Shown here piece by piece: positions 8,112 through 15,984 of a DNA stretch of 43,862 nt; position 1 is the first letter of the stretch, and every line of letters starts with the position of its first letter. The stretch is from Elusimicrobiota bacterium (GTDB taxonomy: Bacteria > Elusimicrobiota > Elusimicrobia > UBA1565 > UBA9628). The stretch is taken from positions 1-43,862 of the forward strand of contig DAHVWT010000011.1 of NCBI GenBank assembly GCA_027327915.1, written 5' to 3'. Below the pieces are notes generated by a model. It saw only the letters and a program-made list of their open reading frames with translations, made no database searches and was not told where the DNA came from. Position numbers and translations under genes: made by a program.

Positions 8112-8897
8112 ATGATCGAGGTCCGTGATCTGGTCAAGGATTACGGCGGCTTCCGCGCCGTCGACCACATTTCCTTTTCGGTCGCCCCCGGCAAGATCTT
8201 CGGCCTGCTGGGGCCCAATGGAGCGGGCAAGACGACGACGATCAAGATGCTGACGACCGCTCTCGAGCCTAGTTCCGGGAGCATCTCCGTCGCGGGCCAT
8301 GATCCGCGCCGAGAGCCCGACCAAGTGCGGCGTGCCTTCGGCATCGTATTCCAGGATCCGAGCCTCGACGAGGACCTCACGGCCGCCGAGAACATGGAGT
8401 TTCACGGCGTGCTCTATGGCGTGAGTCAGCCCGCGCGCCGGGAGAGAATCGAGGGCCTCCTGCGCTTCGTCGGGCTCTGGGAACGACGGGATGCTTTTGT
8501 CAAGCAGTATTCGGGAGGGATGAAGCGGCGCCTCGAGATCGCGCGGGCCTTGCTGCACTCTCCGAAGATTCTCTTCCTCGACGAGCCGACCCTGGGCTTG
8601 GATCCCCAGACCCGAAATCACATCTGGGGTTATGTGCGCGATCAAAGCCGCGTCAACGGCATGACCGTGCTTTTCACCACGCATTACATGGATGAGGCGG
8701 ACAAGATCGCCGACGAATTGGCCGTGATCGACCAGGGGAAGCTGATCGCTCAGGGGACGCCGGCGAGCCTGAAGGAGCGATCGATGAAAGCTTCCCTTGA
8801 GGAAGCTTTCATCGCGATGACCGGGCATTCGATCCGAGACGAGGAAGGCACGAGCGTCGATCAAATACGGCTGACCCGCCGGCTATGGAGGCGCTGA
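8112..8897 (+). CDS. ABC-2 exporter ATPase (DrrA/NatA type)
   Basis: ATP-binding subunit of an ABC-2 type exporter. The 261 residues contain Walker A GLLGPNGAGKTTTIKML (about 33-49), Q-loop VFQDPSLDEDLT, signature YSGGMKRRLEIARALL, Walker B KILFLDEPTLGLDP and the H-loop LFTTHYMDEAD, typical of the DrrA (daunorubicin-resistance) subgroup. The start ATG 8112 is the first in frame before the conserved IEVRDLVKDYGG strand. The permease follows after 7 nt, so the two genes form one exporter. The substrate cannot be read from the sequence; DrrA-like pairs move drugs, lipids or polysaccharides. Confidence 0.92.
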   Translation: MIEVRDLVKDYGGFRAVDHISFSVAPGKIFGLLGPNGAGKTTTIKMLTTALEPSSGSISVAGHDPRREPDQVRRAFGIVFQDPSLDEDLTAAENMEFHGVLYGVSQPARRERIEGLLRFVGLWERRDAFVKQYSGGMKRRLEIARALLHSPKILFLDEPTLGLDPQTRNHIWGYVRDQSRVNGMTVLFTTHYMDEADKIADELAVIDQGKLIAQGTPASLKERSMKASLEEAFIAMTGHSIRDEEGTSVDQIRLTRRLWRR

Positions 8898-8904
8898 GGG
8901 CGCC

Positions 8905-9651
8905 ATGAATGCTCTCTACATCCTCTGGCTCAGGCAGGTGAAGCGTCACGCGCGATCTCGAGCCCGGATGATCGGCGCCTTGGGCCAGCCGTTGCCGTTT
9001 TTGTTCGCCATGGGTTTCGGTTTCGGGCCGATCTTTCAGAAGGCGCGGGGAACGAGCTATCTTCAGTTCCTGTCGCCGGGGATCGTCGCCATGCCGATCC
9101 TTTTCACGGCCGTCTTCTCCGGAATCGAACTCGTATGGGACAAGCAGTTCGGCTTCTTAAAGGAAACGCTGGTCGCTCCCGTGCCCCGGCTCCAAATCGT
9201 TCTAGGGCGCATCCTAGGCGGGGCGACGGTGGCCGTCGTCCAGGGCTTCATCATGCTTGCCGTCTGCGTGGCCGTCGGCTTTCGCCCGGTGTTGGGGGCG
9301 GCATTCGCGGGGGCCGTGCTCATCATGTTCTTGATCGCGCTTTTCTTCGCGGGGGTCGGCACCGCCATCGCCTCGATCGTGGATGACATGCAGGGTTTCC
9401 CGCTCATCATGAACTTTCTCGTTGTTCCGATGTTTTTTTTCTCGAACGCCCTCTTTCCCATGCAAAGCGCGCCCGGCCCCCTGCAAGCGCTCGCGCGCCT
9501 CAACCCCGTGACCTATGGCGTCGACGGCCTACGAGAGGCGTTCGGCGGCCCCTTCCACTTCGGGTTGGGGACTGACGCCGCGGTCTTGGGCGCCCTCGTC
9601 GCCTGTGTGATTGCGCTGGCAAGCCGCCTTTTCTCGAAAATCCAAATCTAA
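8905..9651 (+). CDS. ABC-2 exporter permease (DrrB type)
   Basis: Membrane subunit for the preceding ATPase. The 248 residues carry about six hydrophobic helices: 24-44, 52-75 (SPGIVAMPILFTAVFSG), 100-125, 130-155, 165-185 and 225-245. The ABC-2 signature regions are present: WDKQFGFLKETLVAPVPR between helices 2 and 3, and MNFLVVPMFFFSNALFPMQ followed by LNPVTYGVDGLRE before the last helix, which match DrrB/NodJ-like permeases. ATG 8905 is preceded by GAGGGCG. The next gene, ndk, has its own -10 box, so the exporter operon may end here. Confidence 0.9.
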   Translation: MNALYILWLRQVKRHARSRARMIGALGQPLPFLFAMGFGFGPIFQKARGTSYLQFLSPGIVAMPILFTAVFSGIELVWDKQFGFLKETLVAPVPRLQIVLGRILGGATVAVVQGFIMLAVCVAVGFRPVLGAAFAGAVLIMFLIALFFAGVGTAIASIVDDMQGFPLIMNFLVVPMFFFSNALFPMQSAPGPLQALARLNPVTYGVDGLREAFGGPFHFGLGTDAAVLGALVACVIALASRLFSKIQI

Positions 9652-9657
9652 TAGAAT
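9652..9657 (+). promoter_or_regulatory. -10 box TAGAAT for ndk
   Basis: TAGAAT overlaps the end of the permease gene and its stop codon region, and lies 6 nt before ATG 9664. No clear -35 is present. This is the same close spacing as at several other operon starts in the window. Confidence 0.45.
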
Positions 9658-9663
9658 GCGCGT

Positions 9664-10119
9664 ATGAACAAGGAACGGACGCTGGTGCTGATCAAGCCGG
9701 ACGGGCTGTTTCGCAAATTGACCGGTCTCGTCATCGACCGACTGGACGCCGCGGGTCTCGAACTGGCCGCGGCCAAGATGGTGACGGTTTCCGAGTCGCT
9801 GGCGCGCGAGCACTACGAGGCCTTGAAGGACAAGCCCTTCTTCCCCGATCTCATCCGCTATATCCGAGGAGAATTCCACGGCCTCAAGGATCATCGGGTG
9901 CTCGCGATGGTCTATCGCGGGGAAAACGCCATTCGCCGCGTCCGGGACGTCGCGGGCGCGACGAACCCCGAGGATGCCGCCCCGGGGACGTTGCGGGGAT
10001 CCTTCGGCCGCATCACGACGAAGGGGCATTTCGAGAACGTGATCCACGCCTCCTCCGATCCGGCCGACGCGGAGAGAGAGGTCAAGCTCTGGTTTAGGCC
10101 GGAGGAAATCCTGCCGTGA
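9664..10119 (+). CDS. ndk: Nucleoside diphosphate kinase
   Basis: Transfers the gamma-phosphate of ATP to nucleoside diphosphates through a phosphohistidine. The 151 residues begin RTLVLIKPDG (the family's N-terminal motif with the phosphate-contacting Lys) and carry DHRVLAMVYRGENAI, RVRDVAGATNPEDAAPGTLR and the catalytic His128 in ENVIHASSDP. The HASSD active-site variant replaces the usual HGSDS; the Glu that orients the His is kept in the DAEREVKLWF segment. It is slightly longer than the 140-145 residue norm. The stop overlaps the GTG of the next gene (GTGA), so the hydrolase is translationally coupled to it. Confidence 0.95.
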   Translation: MNKERTLVLIKPDGLFRKLTGLVIDRLDAAGLELAAAKMVTVSESLAREHYEALKDKPFFPDLIRYIRGEFHGLKDHRVLAMVYRGENAIRRVRDVAGATNPEDAAPGTLRGSFGRITTKGHFENVIHASSDPADAEREVKLWFRPEEILP

Positions 10120-10973
10120 GACGGCTTGCCGCGGCCCTCGCTCTTTGGGGAGCCGCCATCCCCGCCGTCGCGCAGGCGCCGGCGGCGGCCGCCGCCGGCG
10201 CTCCCGGGGTCCGAGTCCCCGTCTCCGTCGTGACGGACGACGGCTGGACGATCCACGGCGACTATGATCCCGCCCAACAGGGCCGCAAGACGGTTCTTTT
10301 GATCCACGGCGCCGGCGAGCGGCGTGGGATGTGGCGGGGGCTCGAGGCCATGCTGCGGCGCGGGGGTTTCGGGGCGCTCGCGATTGATTTGAGGGGGTAC
10401 GGGGAGAGCACCGTCGGGCCCGACGGCTCGACGACCACCTTCCACCAATTCAGGAGCATTAGAAATCATAACGACTACGCCGAGATGAGACGGGACGTCG
10501 AGGCCGCCGCGGCCTACCTCCAGGCCCGGGGAGTGCGTGACGAGGATCTGGGCCTCGTGGGGGCTTACGTGGGGGGCACCCTCGCCCTTAAATACGCCGT
10601 CCTTCATTCAAGCGTCGCCTTCGTCGCGATGCTCGAGCCGGGGATGAGCTACGAGAACGTCCCGACCGTCAACGCCTTGAGGGCCTATCGGGACAGGCCG
10701 ATCCTGCTCCTCTATTCGGATCGGGATAAATCCTCCTCTCGCGCCGTTCCGCTCCTCTACGAATTCGCCAAGCGCTCGGCGGGGCCCGAGAAGGCCGCGC
10801 TCCTCGATATCGGCTCCAGGCGCCTGACGGGCGCATGGAGCATGAGACATCTCCTTGCCTGGATCGAGGACCCGGCCAAGGCCCGTCAAGAATTTGCCGT
10901 CGCCCCTTCCTCGGCCGCGCCCGCCGTCCCGGCGAGTCCCATCGTCTCACCGGCGCCTCGTACGTATCCTTGA
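10116..10973 (+). CDS. Exported alpha/beta-hydrolase-fold protein with altered nucleophile elbow
   Basis: Predicted periplasmic alpha/beta-hydrolase-like protein of 285 residues. The signal peptide (RRLAAALALWGAAIPAVAQ) is followed by the core: TVLLIHGAGERRGMW gives the HGxG oxyanion-hole turn, ALAIDLRGYGES is strand 4 and its loop, and a late ILLLYSDRDKSS and SMRHLLAWIED supply a plausible Asp and His. The nucleophile elbow reads LVGAYVGGTLAL: the position where the family has Ser in G-x-S-x-G is Tyr151. Classical serine-hydrolase catalysis is therefore unlikely as sequenced. The GTG start overlaps the ndk stop (GTGA). It could be a binding protein or a scaffold, or the Tyr could reflect a sequence error (TAC where a Ser codon is expected). 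Confidence 0.82.
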   Translation: MRRLAAALALWGAAIPAVAQAPAAAAAGAPGVRVPVSVVTDDGWTIHGDYDPAQQGRKTVLLIHGAGERRGMWRGLEAMLRRGGFGALAIDLRGYGESTVGPDGSTTTFHQFRSIRNHNDYAEMRRDVEAAAAYLQARGVRDEDLGLVGAYVGGTLALKYAVLHSSVAFVAMLEPGMSYENVPTVNALRAYRDRPILLLYSDRDKSSSRAVPLLYEFAKRSAGPEKAALLDIGSRRLTGAWSMRHLLAWIEDPAKARQEFAVAPSSAAPAVPASPIVSPAPRTYP

Positions 10974-10991
10974 CCTCGGTGTAGCGAGCCA

Positions 10992-11906
10992 ATGTCCGGG
11001 ACGTCCTATCGCCGCTATCGGCGGCTTGAGACCGAGAGGTCCAATCCCAGGAGCCGCCGTATCGATCTTCTGTCGTCTTTGCAGATCGTCCGCCTGATGA
11101 GCCGGGAGGACGCGACGGTTGCCGCCGCCGTTTTCCGGCAGGCGCGCCGGATCGCCAAGGCGGCGGACTTGATCGCGGCAAGCCTAGGCCGGGGCGGAGC
11201 GCTGAAATTCGTCGGAGCGGGGACAAGCGGACGGTTGGGGGTGATCGAGGCGGCTGAATGCCCGCCCACCTTCCAAACCTCTCCACGCATGGTGCGGGCG
11301 GCCATTGCCGGCGGCTCCCGGGCGGTTTTTAAGTCCCGGGAGGGCGCCGAGGACGACGCGCGCGCCGGGGGAAAGTCGGTCATGGATCTTCAGGCAGGAG
11401 ATGTCGTCGTCGGCGTCGCGGCGAGCGGGATCACTCCGTATGTCTTGGGCGCCCTCAGGACGGCGCGGCGGCGGGGCCAGCGGACCGTTCTTGTCACCTC
11501 GAGCGCCCGGATCTCTCCGCGCCCCGCCGAGATCATCATCGCCCCCGCCGTCGGGCCGGAGGTGATCAGCGGTTCGACGAGGCTCAAGAGCGGGAGCGCC
11601 GCCAAGATGGTCCTCAACATGCTCACGACCGCGGCGATGATCCGCCTCGGCAAGGTTTACGGGCATTGGATGGTGGATTTGAAACCCCAATCGAGAAAGC
11701 TTCGGTACAGGGCGGAATCTCTCGTTGAGGTCCTGGGACGGGTCGGACGGAAGCGGGCTGCGGCTCTTTTAAAGGAAGCGAGGGGCAGCGTCAAGACGGC
11801 GGTGCTGATGGCTCGAAGCGGCCTGGGCCGGCGGGAGGCCGAACGCCAGCTCATGCTGGCGCATGGCTTCCTGAGAAAGGCTCTGGCTAACCGCCGAGGG
11901 ATTTAA
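10992..11906 (+). CDS. murQ: N-acetylmuramic acid 6-phosphate etherase
   Basis: Cleaves the lactyl ether of MurNAc-6-phosphate to give GlcNAc-6-phosphate and D-lactate in peptidoglycan recycling; cytoplasmic. The 304 residues include the SIS (sugar isomerase) fold and the diagnostic motifs FVGAGTSGRLGVIEAAECPP (about residues 72-91, with the catalytic Glu), AGDVVVGVAASGITPYV, GPEVISGSTRLKSGSA and LNMLTTAAMIRLGKVYG. An ATG start at 10992 follows the hydrolase stop by 18 nt. No anhydro-MurNAc kinase is nearby. Its 3' end overlaps the convergent gene at 11887 by 20 nt, with no terminator between them. Confidence 0.94.
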   Translation: MSGTSYRRYRRLETERSNPRSRRIDLLSSLQIVRLMSREDATVAAAVFRQARRIAKAADLIAASLGRGGALKFVGAGTSGRLGVIEAAECPPTFQTSPRMVRAAIAGGSRAVFKSREGAEDDARAGGKSVMDLQAGDVVVGVAASGITPYVLGALRTARRRGQRTVLVTSSARISPRPAEIIIAPAVGPEVISGSTRLKSGSAAKMVLNMLTTAAMIRLGKVYGHWMVDLKPQSRKLRYRAESLVEVLGRVGRKRAAALLKEARGSVKTAVLMARSGLGRREAERQLMLAHGFLRKALANRRGI

Positions 11907-12516
11907 AACTCGACACGAAGCGGCGGAACAGGTCCCTGTATTTGAGGAACGACTCCCGCGTCGAAGAAAGCCGGATAATCCAGTAATCCTCTCCCTCGGC
12001 GACGACGCAGACCCAGTGGTGGAGCGGGATCCGCCGCGCGGGAAGGCGCCCAACGGCCAGCCATTGCCAATCGGTGGTCTCGAAGACGATGCCCAAACCC
12101 CCGGCCGCCCGCGTATAAGAGAGAGGGCTCGATTGGTTGTCCAAAAGCCCTCCCCCTTTGCGCATTTTTGATATTTCCTCCCGATAATGAGCATAGCCGG
12201 GAGTTCCCTTGATCACACGATGGACGTCGATGCCGGCCCGGTAAACGCCCAAGGGATCGTCGGGGCTTAGGAGGTGGACCGCGAAGCCGTTCGGCTCCTC
12301 CTCCTCGTAGCCCCACCACGACCCTGGAATCCGGCAAGTGAACGCTTTGGACGGAGGGGAATAGGGGATCCACGGCTCGGCCGCCTGGGCGAGCGGGGAG
12401 ACGAACGACGCCACGGCGGCCAAAGCGGCGACAGCGGCGACGGCCGCGAAGGACGGAACGGCTTTTGCCGCCGTGGCCGTCTTGGCTGCTGCCGCTGCTT
12501 TTCTACTGGTTGGCAA
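11887..12516 (-). CDS. Exported protein of unknown function (PsbP-like size), 209 residues
   Basis: Not recognised with confidence. The start is TTG 12516, supported by AAGGAG at 12527-12532 (10-nt spacing); it overlaps the end of the 818-residue gene by 14 nt. A very Ala-rich signal sequence (about 7-45, cleavage likely after AQA) is followed by a compact domain. The domain has Trp/aromatic-rich strands: WIPYSPPSKAFTCRIPGSWW, GFAVHLLSPDD, GLGIVFETTDWQWLAVGRLP and HHWVCVVAEGEDYWIIRLSS, and ends in an amphipathic helix (YRDLFRRFVSSFKSLGG). The strand order (PSKAF..CRIPGSWWGYEE, then a late YWIIRLSS) resembles small PsbP/DUF1795-type lipoprotein or envelope domains; this is only a fold-level guess. 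It is probably a partner of the upstream gene. Confidence 0.72.
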   Translation of the reverse strand: MPTSRKAAAAAKTATAAKAVPSFAAVAAVAALAAVASFVSPLAQAAEPWIPYSPPSKAFTCRIPGSWWGYEEEEPNGFAVHLLSPDDPLGVYRAGIDVHRVIKGTPGYAHYREEISKMRKGGGLLDNQSSPLSYTRAAGGLGIVFETTDWQWLAVGRLPARRIPLHHWVCVVAEGEDYWIIRLSSTRESFLKYRDLFRRFVSSFKSLGG

Positions 12517-14959
12517 GCTTGATCAGCTCCTTTCGGAAGGCGATCTCGGCCTTCTCCATTTCCCCCAGAAGATCCGAGGCTTTGGCTCCGCGCGTCTTCC
12601 ATGCCGCGCAGGCCTTCCTGTCCGTGGCCGGCGGGGCGCCGGCCATCGAGGGCTCGGGGTCTTCCTTCGAAGCGAGGGAGGCTCGCGCGGCGTCAAGCTC
12701 GCTTTTTTTAAAGATGCCTACACCGTTGAAGGCGTCGATCTCCTTGCGGAGGGCTTCGGTCGATCGTCCGGCATTGGAGGGGCAGGTCGCGGCGTCGCCG
12801 GCGGCCGTCAGCCCCTGCTGTCTCAAGTACCCCACAACGTCGCTCGACATCGAATGGGCCAGGAGGTCGCGCCATTGGGACGGCTGGCGAAGCCATTCGT
12901 CGAAGAGGTTGCGCGTCGCTAGGTCAAGGAAGTCCTCCGGGGATTTCTCCTGGGAAACTTTGGCGTAGAACATCATCTGGGCCGTGCGCGCGAAGAGCTC
13001 CGTACCGTAGCGGTTGGCGTACCAGCCCTTTTCCCGGGCTCTCAGGATGAGGAGATCGTATAAGAGGAAGCCGGCGAGTTCCTCCTTCGAGAACATGACG
13101 CGGCGGCTGCCGTCGGCGTAAATCCGGGTCTGCCCCCAGGCGGTGGAATTCTCTTCCACGTGGGAGAGATTGTCTCGCAAGGCGAGCAGGCGCGGGAAGT
13201 CGAGGCCACGTTTGGAATAATAGTCCAGCGAGTCGGGCAGGAGGATCGTCGTCGTGTCGAAAAGCCAGCGGCGGTTCTCGTAGAGCGCCAAGCTCTTGGG
13301 AACCGCGATCGTCGGGAGATCGTCCGTCCCGGAAGCCGGCGGTATCACCTTGCCGGAAAAGCCGCCGCCCAGGAGATTCGGGTCGAAACGGATTTGAGGA
13401 AGCCTGGTGATGATCTCGTCGAGCGCCCGGTTCTTGGCGAAATCGGGGGCTGCCTTCGCGATCATCCGGATGTAGCCCTTGACATCGTCTTCGTAGGGCG
13501 CCTGGGCAAGGAAATCGTCAAGCTGCGTATGCATCAGCATCTGCAGATGGGCCTTGGCTTTGAGTTTCGAAAGCTCCGATAGAACGGCGCCGTCGTTTTG
13601 AGGGGGTGTCGCCGGCGTGCGAGCCGCGGCGCTGCTCGCGGCGACGACGGGGGCGGTCTGGGTGATCGCCCGCGGCGAGACGGGGAGCGTGATCGTGGTC
13701 CGGGGGGCCGCGGCGGCGGGCAGGATGGGCGGCGCGGGCGCGGGCTGAGGCGCGAGAGCGAGAAGCGGGGGCTTGGGCTCCGGCGCCGCCAGCAGGGCGG
13801 CGACTGGTGACGCGGCGGGAGCGGCTCTCAAGACCCCCTCTCCCGCCGCGTCGCCGGCGGCGGGAGAGGGGGGGCGATGCGACCAAGCCGCCGACGCCAG
13901 AAGGGGCGGAAGAACCACTTGGCTTGGATGGGGAGAGGAAGCGTCGAAGGTTGGCGCTGGCGGCGCCGGAATCGGCGCCGTGGCGTAGGGGAGGGCGGGG
14001 GCGGAAGATGCCGCGACGGACGCGGTGCCCGGCGCCGTATTTCCCGCCTGCCCGACGGCGGGCAGGGCGGTCAAACCCGAGGCCGAAGGCCGACCCAAGA
14101 GCGAACTTTGCTGTTCGAGGAGAGCGAGAAGGGTTTTTTGGAAGTCGTTCGCAACCGAGGCCGCCGCCTTGGGGTCGCCGGAGGGGGCGTTGGGAGCCGC
14201 CGGCGCCGGAGACCCTCGCAGCGAGTTCAACATCGACATCGTCTGAAGGGAGAGCAGCATCGAAATGTCTTTCTGGGTCTCCTGGAGGGCCTGCAGGATG
14301 GCGTTGGGCTTGACGGCCGCCGAGGAGGTTGGAGCCGGCTTCGGAGCCGGCGCCTCGGGAGGCGGGGCGGCGCCGAATAAGGCCGGCGGCGAGAAAGAAT
14401 CTTGCGCCGAGGCCTTCTCTTGGGCGGCCGGGGTCGTCGGAGAATGGGGCGTCGGCGCCGGGGGTGGCGGCGCCTGCGGCACGGCGAGCAGGGCGGTGCT
14501 TTCGTCCGGCACGGCCGGCGGCGACTGGGCGTTGAGGGTCCTGTATTCCTCCTTCGAGAAATAGTGCTTGAATTCGAGCCGCAGCCCCTCCGTGAAAATC
14601 GGCCAATTTTCTCTAAGTAGGCGGCGCACGTGCTGTTTTTCGTCGTCGGTCAGGCTGTCGCCGGAGGAATCCTCGTTAAAGATGAGGTCGAGCTGGAAGA
14701 GGACCTTGAGCCGCTGGCTGCTCTTGAGGTGGCGCAGGATTTGCGGGAGTTCGGTTTTGGGGAGGGGGGTGTCGTTGTGGGGAGCGAAGATCGTGCCGTC
14801 GGGATTGAGGGAGTAATGATACTGGGCAAGGAGCCATTGGTCGAAGCTCGACTTCGCGGAGGGGGTGGCGCTGTTGTAGAAGAAGCCGCCGGGCGCGGCC
14901 GCGCGCGCGGCGATCGAAAAGATGAGGAGGCTGTTAAGGACGCTAGCGGCGCGGCGCAT
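12503..14959 (-). CDS. Exported 818-residue protein with Pro/Ala-rich linker, unknown function
   Basis: Family not recognised. A signal peptide (RAASVLNSLLIFSIAARAAA) is followed by an N-terminal domain (about 25-140, FDQWLLAQYHYSLNPDG..., with an EF-hand-like acidic loop NEDSSGDSLTDDE). A disordered Pro/Ala/Ser-rich region follows (about 145-470). The C-terminal domain (about 470-818) is helical and contains FDTTTILLPDSLDYYSKRG, ELAGFLLYDLLILRAREKGW and DLATRNLFDEWLRQPSQWR. Two strong palindromes lie in the linker DNA (13834-13872, 14044-14070). ATG 14959 is preceded by AGGA. The downstream 209-residue gene overlaps the stop. Size and composition suggest an envelope-spanning or surface protein; no enzyme motif was identified. 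Confidence 0.8.
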   Translation of the reverse strand: MRRAASVLNSLLIFSIAARAAAPGGFFYNSATPSAKSSFDQWLLAQYHYSLNPDGTIFAPHNDTPLPKTELPQILRHLKSSQRLKVLFQLDLIFNEDSSGDSLTDDEKQHVRRLLRENWPIFTEGLRLEFKHYFSKEEYRTLNAQSPPAVPDESTALLAVPQAPPPPAPTPHSPTTPAAQEKASAQDSFSPPALFGAAPPPEAPAPKPAPTSSAAVKPNAILQALQETQKDISMLLSLQTMSMLNSLRGSPAPAAPNAPSGDPKAAASVANDFQKTLLALLEQQSSLLGRPSASGLTALPAVGQAGNTAPGTASVAASSAPALPYATAPIPAPPAPTFDASSPHPSQVVLPPLLASAAWSHRPPSPAAGDAAGEGVLRAAPAASPVAALLAAPEPKPPLLALAPQPAPAPPILPAAAAPRTTITLPVSPRAITQTAPVVAASSAAARTPATPPQNDGAVLSELSKLKAKAHLQMLMHTQLDDFLAQAPYEDDVKGYIRMIAKAAPDFAKNRALDEIITRLPQIRFDPNLLGGGFSGKVIPPASGTDDLPTIAVPKSLALYENRRWLFDTTTILLPDSLDYYSKRGLDFPRLLALRDNLSHVEENSTAWGQTRIYADGSRRVMFSKEELAGFLLYDLLILRAREKGWYANRYGTELFARTAQMMFYAKVSQEKSPEDFLDLATRNLFDEWLRQPSQWRDLLAHSMSSDVVGYLRQQGLTAAGDAATCPSNAGRSTEALRKEIDAFNGVGIFKKSELDAARASLASKEDPEPSMAGAPPATDRKACAAWKTRGAKASDLLGEMEKAEIAFRKELIKLANQ
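12527..12532 (-). promoter_or_regulatory. Shine-Dalgarno AAGGAG for the TTG-started gene
   Basis: AAGGAG on the minus strand lies 10 nt before TTG 12516, inside the coding end of the 818-residue gene. It is the main evidence for using TTG, since the Ala-rich leader has no Met. Confidence 0.6.
13834..13872. repeat. 16-bp perfect inverted repeat inside a coding sequence
   Basis: The arm at 13834-13849 (CCCCCTCTCCCGCCGC) pairs perfectly with 13857-13872 across a 7-nt loop (13850-13856). It lies in the Pro/Ala-rich linker of the 818-residue gene, where the minus strand encodes PPSPAAGDAAGEG. A stem this stable is far stronger than coding constraint requires. Confidence 0.85.
14044..14070. repeat. 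Second palindrome in the same linker
   Basis: CCTGCCCG (14047-14054) pairs with CGGGCAGG (14059-14066) across a 4-nt loop. The stem extends by three pairs beyond a single-base bulge at 14067 (CCG at 14044-14046 with CGG at 14068-14070). It encodes part of PAVGQAGNTAPG on the minus strand. Confidence 0.65.
14080..14093 (-). repeat. Short palindromic 14-mer, second copy at 2144-2157
   Basis: AGGCCGAAGGCCGA occurs here and at 2144-2157 on the same strand. Both copies encode R-P-S-A on the minus strand in non-conserved Pro/Ala-rich protein segments: the linker of the 818-residue protein and the N-terminal extension of LolD. GGCC-GAA-GGCC forms a minimal hairpin. Chance similarity in a GC-rich genome cannot be excluded. 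Confidence 0.4.
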
Positions 14960-15015
14960 GCTGTTGATCCTGAAGCAGTCGTTTGCGATCCCGACACGAA
15001 TCTTAGCCGCTTTGG

Positions 15016-15021
15016 TATTAT
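15016..15021 (+). promoter_or_regulatory. Possible -10 box (TATTAT) for the murB operon
   Basis: TATTAT stands in the only AT-rich patch (15012-15030) between the divergent 818-residue gene and murB. A partial -35 (CCGACA, 14991-14996) is 19 nt upstream. The leader to GTG 15055 would be about 27 nt. On the other strand the same patch offers CATAAT (15022-15017) for the 818-residue gene. Confidence 0.4.
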
Positions 15022-15054
15022 GTATTTATTGCCGGGCTTCCCGCTCCAAAATCC

Positions 15055-15984
15055 GTGAAATCGCCCCCGCCCCCGACTCTTCCTCATGCCTTCCTGGAAG
15101 CCATCGCGAAACGTTTGCCGGGAGCGCGCTTCGGAGAGCCGCTGGCGAAGCACACGACCTTCAAGATCGGCGGACCGGCGGACGTCTATGCCGAGCTCAA
15201 GACGGAGGCGGAAATGGCGGACGCCGTCCGCCTCGCCGATGAGCACGGCGTCCCCCTGACGGTCGTGGGGTGCGGCTCCAATCTTCTCGTCCTGGACTCG
15301 GGTGTGCGCGGCTTGGTCTTGCGGCTCAAAGGGGACTTCGAGAGGCTGGCGGCGGGCGGCGGGACGCTTCTTGAAGCGGGCGCGGGCGTCAGGCTCCCAA
15401 AGCTCATCGCCTGGGCGGGGGAGCGGGGACTGGGAGGGTCGGAAAATCTTGTCGGCGTCCCCGGAACCTTGGGGGGCTCTTTGGTCATGAACGCCGGGAC
15501 GCGGGAAGGCGAGATCGGCGATATCGTAAGGGAGGTCCGCGTCCTCGACCGCCAGACTCTTCGGGTCGTCGTTCTTGCGCCGCGGGAGCTTGAATTCTCA
15601 TACCGCGCCAGCGCCCTTGATGAACGGCTCGTCGTCGGAGCGCTTCTTGAATTGAAAGCCGGGAAGCGAGATGATATAATCACTCGCATTCGAGAGTTCC
15701 AGCAAAAGAGGCTCGCCACGCAGCCGGTTCATACGCATAACGTTGGTTCCACCTTCAAGAATCCCCCGGGGCAGTTCGTCGGCCGCCTTATCGAGAGGGC
15801 CGGCCTTAAGGGTCTGCGGGTGGGCGATGCGAGAGTCTCTCCCGTCCACGCCAATTTCATCGAGAACATGGGAAGAGCGAAGGCTAGCGACGTTCTCGGG
15901 ATCGTGGCGGCGGTGCGTGACAGAATTCGCTCCGAGTTCGGCGTGGAACTGGAACTCGAGATGAGGACCGTCGGTGAGGCTTAG
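15055..15984 (+). CDS. murB: UDP-N-acetylenolpyruvoylglucosamine reductase
   Basis: FAD- and NADPH-dependent reduction of enolpyruvyl-UDP-GlcNAc to UDP-MurNAc, the second committed step of peptidoglycan precursor synthesis. The 309 residues show HTTFKIGGPADVY, VVGCGSNLLVLDSGVRGLV (FAD binding), NLVGVPGTLGGSLVMNAGTR, the YRAS motif (FSYRASALDERLV), GSTFKNPPGQFVGRLIE with the catalytic Ser region, and SPVHANFIENMG. It is a type II-like MurB by length and the GSTFKNP motif. A GTG start is used because no ATG lies near the conserved N-terminus. It leads a 12-gene cell-division and growth operon; its end overlaps ftsQ by 11 nt. Confidence 0.95.
   Translation: MKSPPPPTLPHAFLEAIAKRLPGARFGEPLAKHTTFKIGGPADVYAELKTEAEMADAVRLADEHGVPLTVVGCGSNLLVLDSGVRGLVLRLKGDFERLAAGGGTLLEAGAGVRLPKLIAWAGERGLGGSENLVGVPGTLGGSLVMNAGTREGEIGDIVREVRVLDRQTLRVVVLAPRELEFSYRASALDERLVVGALLELKAGKRDDIITRIREFQQKRLATQPVHTHNVGSTFKNPPGQFVGRLIERAGLKGLRVGDARVSPVHANFIENMGRAKASDVLGIVAAVRDRIRSEFGVELELEMRTVGEA

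Noticed and set aside
13518-14606. A 362-codon minus-strand frame inside the 818-residue gene
   Set aside because: It lies in a different frame of the Pro/Ala-rich linker; its Arg/Gly composition is the expected out-of-frame product of that repeat-like DNA.
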